Shown piece after piece: positions 60,117-62,217 of a stretch of 62,217 bases of DNA. The position numbers and the translations under genes are program-made. Source of the DNA: UBA12403 sp043808565. Its GTDB lineage: Bacteria > Patescibacteriota > Patescibacteriia > UBA9934 > GWF2-40-263. The stretch covers positions 1 through 62,217 of the forward strand of contig JAZDEQ010000032.1 of assembly GCA_043808565.1 (NCBI GenBank), read 5' to 3'. Under the pieces are notes generated by a model that was given only the letters and a program-made list of their open reading frames with translations, did no database searches and was not told the DNA's origin. Every line of letters starts with the position of its first letter. Positions within the stretch are counted from its first letter, which is position 1.

Positions 60117-61262
60117 ATGCGTCATTTCGTTGCTTTACTAAGAAGGGTCGACGGTCGGATTTTTTTTGCCACGTTAATTTTAGTCTCCTTAGGTTTTTCA
60201 GCAATTTATTCTATAAATTTAACTCAAGAAGGTCAGGATTTTTTATTAGTCAAAAAACAACTAATCGCTTTAATGATAGGTTTGGGATTGGCTTTAATAA
60301 TTATTTGGTCTAATTATCGTTGGACACACGGTTTTAGCGTGGTTCTTTATGTTTTGGCGATTGTTTTATTAATAGCCGTGCTTTTTTGGGGTCAAACCAT
60401 CCGTGGCACCACCGGCTGGTTTTCTCTTTATTTTGTTCATTTTCAACCTGTGGAGTTTGCTAAACTGGCTGTGGTTATTGCTTTGGCTCGTTATTTTAGC
60501 CATTACACTGGTCAGGGCATTAATTGGCGACGTTTTTTCTTCAGCGGAATAATTGTTGGTTTGCCGATTGTTTTAACCCTTCTGCAACCTGATTTGGGCT
60601 CAGCTTTGCTTTTGGCTATTGTTTGGTTAATGATGATTTTTTTTGCGGGTTTAAAAATAAAGCAAGCCGCAGTTTTGGTGGTTTTGTCGGCCATTGGTTT
60701 TTTATTAGCCTGGCAATTTTTATTAGTTGATTATCAAAAAGCTCGGATTGTTTCTTTTATTAATCCGGCCAGTGATCCGATGGGCGAGGGTTATAATGTT
60801 CGTCAGGCTATTATCGCTGTGGGTAGCGGTGGTTTATACGGTCGAGGTTTGGGTTTTGGTTCGCAAAGCCAGTTAAAATTTTTACCGGAAAGTCAAACCG
60901 ACTTTATTTTTGCCGTCATTGCCGAAGAGTTTGGTTTAATTGGTGTGCTTTTGCTTTTTTTAGCTTTTTATTTTTTGTTAAAAAGATTTTTTTGGTATGC
61001 TCGTTCAGCCCGCGATGATTATGCCAGTCTTTTATTTTTAGGCATTACTTCACTGTTTTTTTCGGCCTTCATTATAAATATTGGAATGAATTTGGGGCTT
61101 TTACCAGTTACTGGTATTGCTTTGCCTTTGGTAAGCTACGGCGGTAGCTCTTTGATTGTTTCACTATTAATGATTGGCTTGGTTGAGAGCATTATAGTTC
61201 ATAGCGACTCCGCCACCCGTCCTCGTAGCCAAGGTGCGGATTACAAGCTTTTTACTTCTTGA
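60117..61262 (+). CDS. rodA: RodA/FtsW (SEDS) peptidoglycan polymerase
   Basis: 381 residues with about ten membrane segments. SEDS motifs are FAKLAVVIALARYF, LQPDLGSALLL, GEGYNVRQAIIAVGSGGLYGRG, LPESQTDFIFAVIAEE and LPLVSYGGSSLIVSLLMIGL. It polymerises lipid II with a partner transpeptidase. RodA (elongation) is favoured over FtsW because it is not next to division genes; this is a weak argument. Stop codon TGA. Confidence 0.9.
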   Translation: MRHFVALLRRVDGRIFFATLILVSLGFSAIYSINLTQEGQDFLLVKKQLIALMIGLGLALIIIWSNYRWTHGFSVVLYVLAIVLLIAVLFWGQTIRGTTGWFSLYFVHFQPVEFAKLAVVIALARYFSHYTGQGINWRRFFFSGIIVGLPIVLTLLQPDLGSALLLAIVWLMMIFFAGLKIKQAAVLVVLSAIGFLLAWQFLLVDYQKARIVSFINPASDPMGEGYNVRQAIIAVGSGGLYGRGLGFGSQSQLKFLPESQTDFIFAVIAEEFGLIGVLLLFLAFYFLLKRFFWYARSARDDYASLLFLGITSLFFSAFIINIGMNLGLLPVTGIALPLVSYGGSSLIVSLLMIGLVESIIVHSDSATRPRSQGADYKLFTS

Positions 61263-61309
61263 CATTTATTGGTTGGTGGGGCACAATGACGCCACTTAAT
61301 TGGAAATTA

Positions 61310-61380
61310 GAATATTAAATATCGAATATCGAATTTGGTTATAAACTTCGGATTTCGAATTTTAATTTTCGAATTTTAAC
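61310..61380. repeat. AT-rich TCGAAT repeats before rplY
   Basis: Several ATCGAAT and TTTCGAATTTT units in loose inverted orientation, similar in style to the ACGAAT elements. No clear promoter can be read within them. Confidence 0.45.
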
Positions 61381-61386
61381 ATAACT

Positions 61387-62082
61387 ATGTCTATTTCTAT
61401 TTCTGCGAATAAAAGAGAAATTATTGGCCGGGCTAATAATAAGTCTCGATTGGCCGGTTTGGTTCCTGCCATTGTTTATGGTTCAAACATGCAACCAAAA
61501 AATATTTCGGTTGATCGCAAGGCTTTAACAACTGCTTACAAGGAAGCCGGCGAGAGTACTTTAATTGATTTGGTCGTTGAAGGCGATCAATCGCTTAAAG
61601 TTCTTTTGCAAGATTTACAGCGCGATCCTCTTTTAGGTGAAATCATTCACGTTGATTTTCGCGCGGTTGATTTAACCAAAGAAATTATTACAGAAATTAA
61701 ATTACGTTTCATTGGCGAAGCCCCAGCGGTTAAAGAATTGGGCGGTACTTTGGTTCATACTACCGATGAAATTAAAGTTCGAGCCCTGCCAGCCGCTTTG
61801 GTGGCTTCATTAGAAGTTGATATTTCCAAATTGAAAACTTTTGAGGACGCAGTACGAATTTCCGACCTGGTTTTACCAGCTGGCATAACGGCGGTCGACG
61901 ATGCTGAGGACACTTTGGCTATTGTTACCCCACCACGCTCTGAGGCTGAAATGGATGAGCTTAATAAAGCTGTTGAGCACGACGTTGCCGCTGTAGCCGT
62001 GGCCGAAAAGGAAAAGAAGACCGACGAAAAGGCAGCTGATGGCAAAGAAGAAAAGGAAAAGAAAGAAGAAAAAAAGAAGTAA
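61387..62082 (+). CDS. rplY: 50S ribosomal protein L25 (Ctc form)
   Basis: 231 residues. An N-terminal 5S rRNA-binding domain (to about 90: LVPAIVYGSNMQPKNISVDRK, LQDLQRDPLLGEIIHVDFRAVD) and a C-terminal TL5/Ctc domain (about 95-190), then a Lys/Glu-rich tail. The two-domain form is the Ctc type rather than the 94-residue E. coli type. Confidence 0.93.
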   Translation: MSISISANKREIIGRANNKSRLAGLVPAIVYGSNMQPKNISVDRKALTTAYKEAGESTLIDLVVEGDQSLKVLLQDLQRDPLLGEIIHVDFRAVDLTKEIITEIKLRFIGEAPAVKELGGTLVHTTDEIKVRALPAALVASLEVDISKLKTFEDAVRISDLVLPAGITAVDDAEDTLAIVTPPRSEAEMDELNKAVEHDVAAVAVAEKEKKTDEKAADGKEEKEKKEEKKK

Positions 62083-62098
62083 TTAAGTCTTAATAAAC

Positions 62099-62217
62099 CT
62101 CCAGCTCTGCTGGAGAGACATCAATAGGCTCTGCCGTCCCGGCGAGGAATCTTCGAAGGTGTGGTACTGTAAAAACAAGGGAAATGCCTCTTGATAGGGG
62201 TTTGCAAAAAATATATG
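62099..62217 (+). mobile_element. Possible left end of an IS200/IS605-like element (partial)
   Basis: CTCCAGC-TCT-GCTGGAG hairpin at 62099-62115, and ATCAATAGGC (62120-62129) paired with GCCTCTTGAT (62186-62195). An ATG is the last triplet of the window, in the position expected for a transposase start. Imperfect subterminal hairpins before tnpA fit IS200/IS605, but no protein is visible. Confidence 0.3.

Noticed and set aside
61240..61262. UGA read as glycine (alternative code)
   Set aside because: TGA ends rodA and the 46064 and 54498 genes at family-typical positions, so UGA is a stop here.
16790..62217. tRNA or rRNA genes in intergenic regions
   Set aside because: No cloverleaf with a GTTCRA-type T-loop or rRNA signature was found when reading the spacers; the only structured RNA is the T-box.

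Overview
The window looks like a chromosome segment of a Patescibacteria (CPR) bacterium, most likely a Parcubacteria/ABY1-type lineage; the exact taxon cannot be read from here. The basis is a combination of features. Genes are dense and moderately AT-rich. Ribosomal and replication genes are short and ordinary. UGA is used as a stop, which argues against the UGA=Gly groups. Several genes have no Shine-Dalgarno and a promoter only a few bases upstream. There is a large type IV pilus locus, and a giant surface protein ends in a C-terminal module that I recall from many Patescibacteria exported proteins. Taxonomy is inference.

Layout. 1-16.8 kb: one giant secreted protein, cut by the window's left edge (over 5,590 residues), with a beta-solenoid-like start, about 42 Calx-beta-like repeats and a C-terminal module. 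16.8-18.8 kb: a T-box riboswitch leader with Thr specifier ACC, then thrS. 18.9-22.0 kb: an AAA ATPase with DUF4143, a P-loop protein, a decayed Bro-N/DinD-like gene and a small EamA-type membrane protein. 22.1-26.1 kb: a MacA/MacB-like efflux set (adaptor with a very long coiled coil, ATPase, permease). 26.1-27.9 kb: an S23-type four-helix-bundle gene bracketed by inverted repeats, then miaB. 27.9-30.6 kb: a large unknown protein broken by a frameshift at an A12 tract. 30.6-33.3 kb: miaA and gatB, both carrying short palindromic or repeat DNA in frame. 33.4-35.7 kb: two paralogous membrane proteins and a HicBA-like toxin-antitoxin pair.

35.8-39.6 kb (minus strand): a deoxynucleotide cassette of dCMP deaminase, NUDIX hydrolase, dCTP deaminase/dUTPase-family protein, thymidylate synthase, an NMP-kinase-like P-loop protein and dihydrofolate reductase. 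Together these suggest in-house dUMP to dTMP conversion with folate recycling. 39.7-42.9 kb (minus strand): an unknown polytopic protein, then the secE-nusG-rplK-rplA cluster.

43.0-56.9 kb: the type IV pilus locus. A major-type pilin (minus strand) is followed by two parallel cassettes, each GspE/PilB ATPase, GspF/PilC platform, and FimT/GspH-, PilV-, PilW- and PilX-like prepilins. The prepilin peptidase lies between them on the opposite strand. The second cassette has a pilin fused to an LVIVD beta-propeller and ends with a soluble PAS-PAS histidine kinase and a CheY-like receiver. 57.0-62.1 kb: gyrB (minus), a single-pass membrane protein, a RodA/FtsW protein and ribosomal protein L25. The right edge may be the start of an IS200/IS605-like element.

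Recurrent themes are short intergenic palindromes, several of which have entered coding sequence (miaA, gatB, nudix 3' end); promoters giving almost no 5' UTR; and repeat-driven variability (giant gene, A12 tract, 10-bp repeat in miaA). No rRNA, tRNA or CRISPR array was seen.
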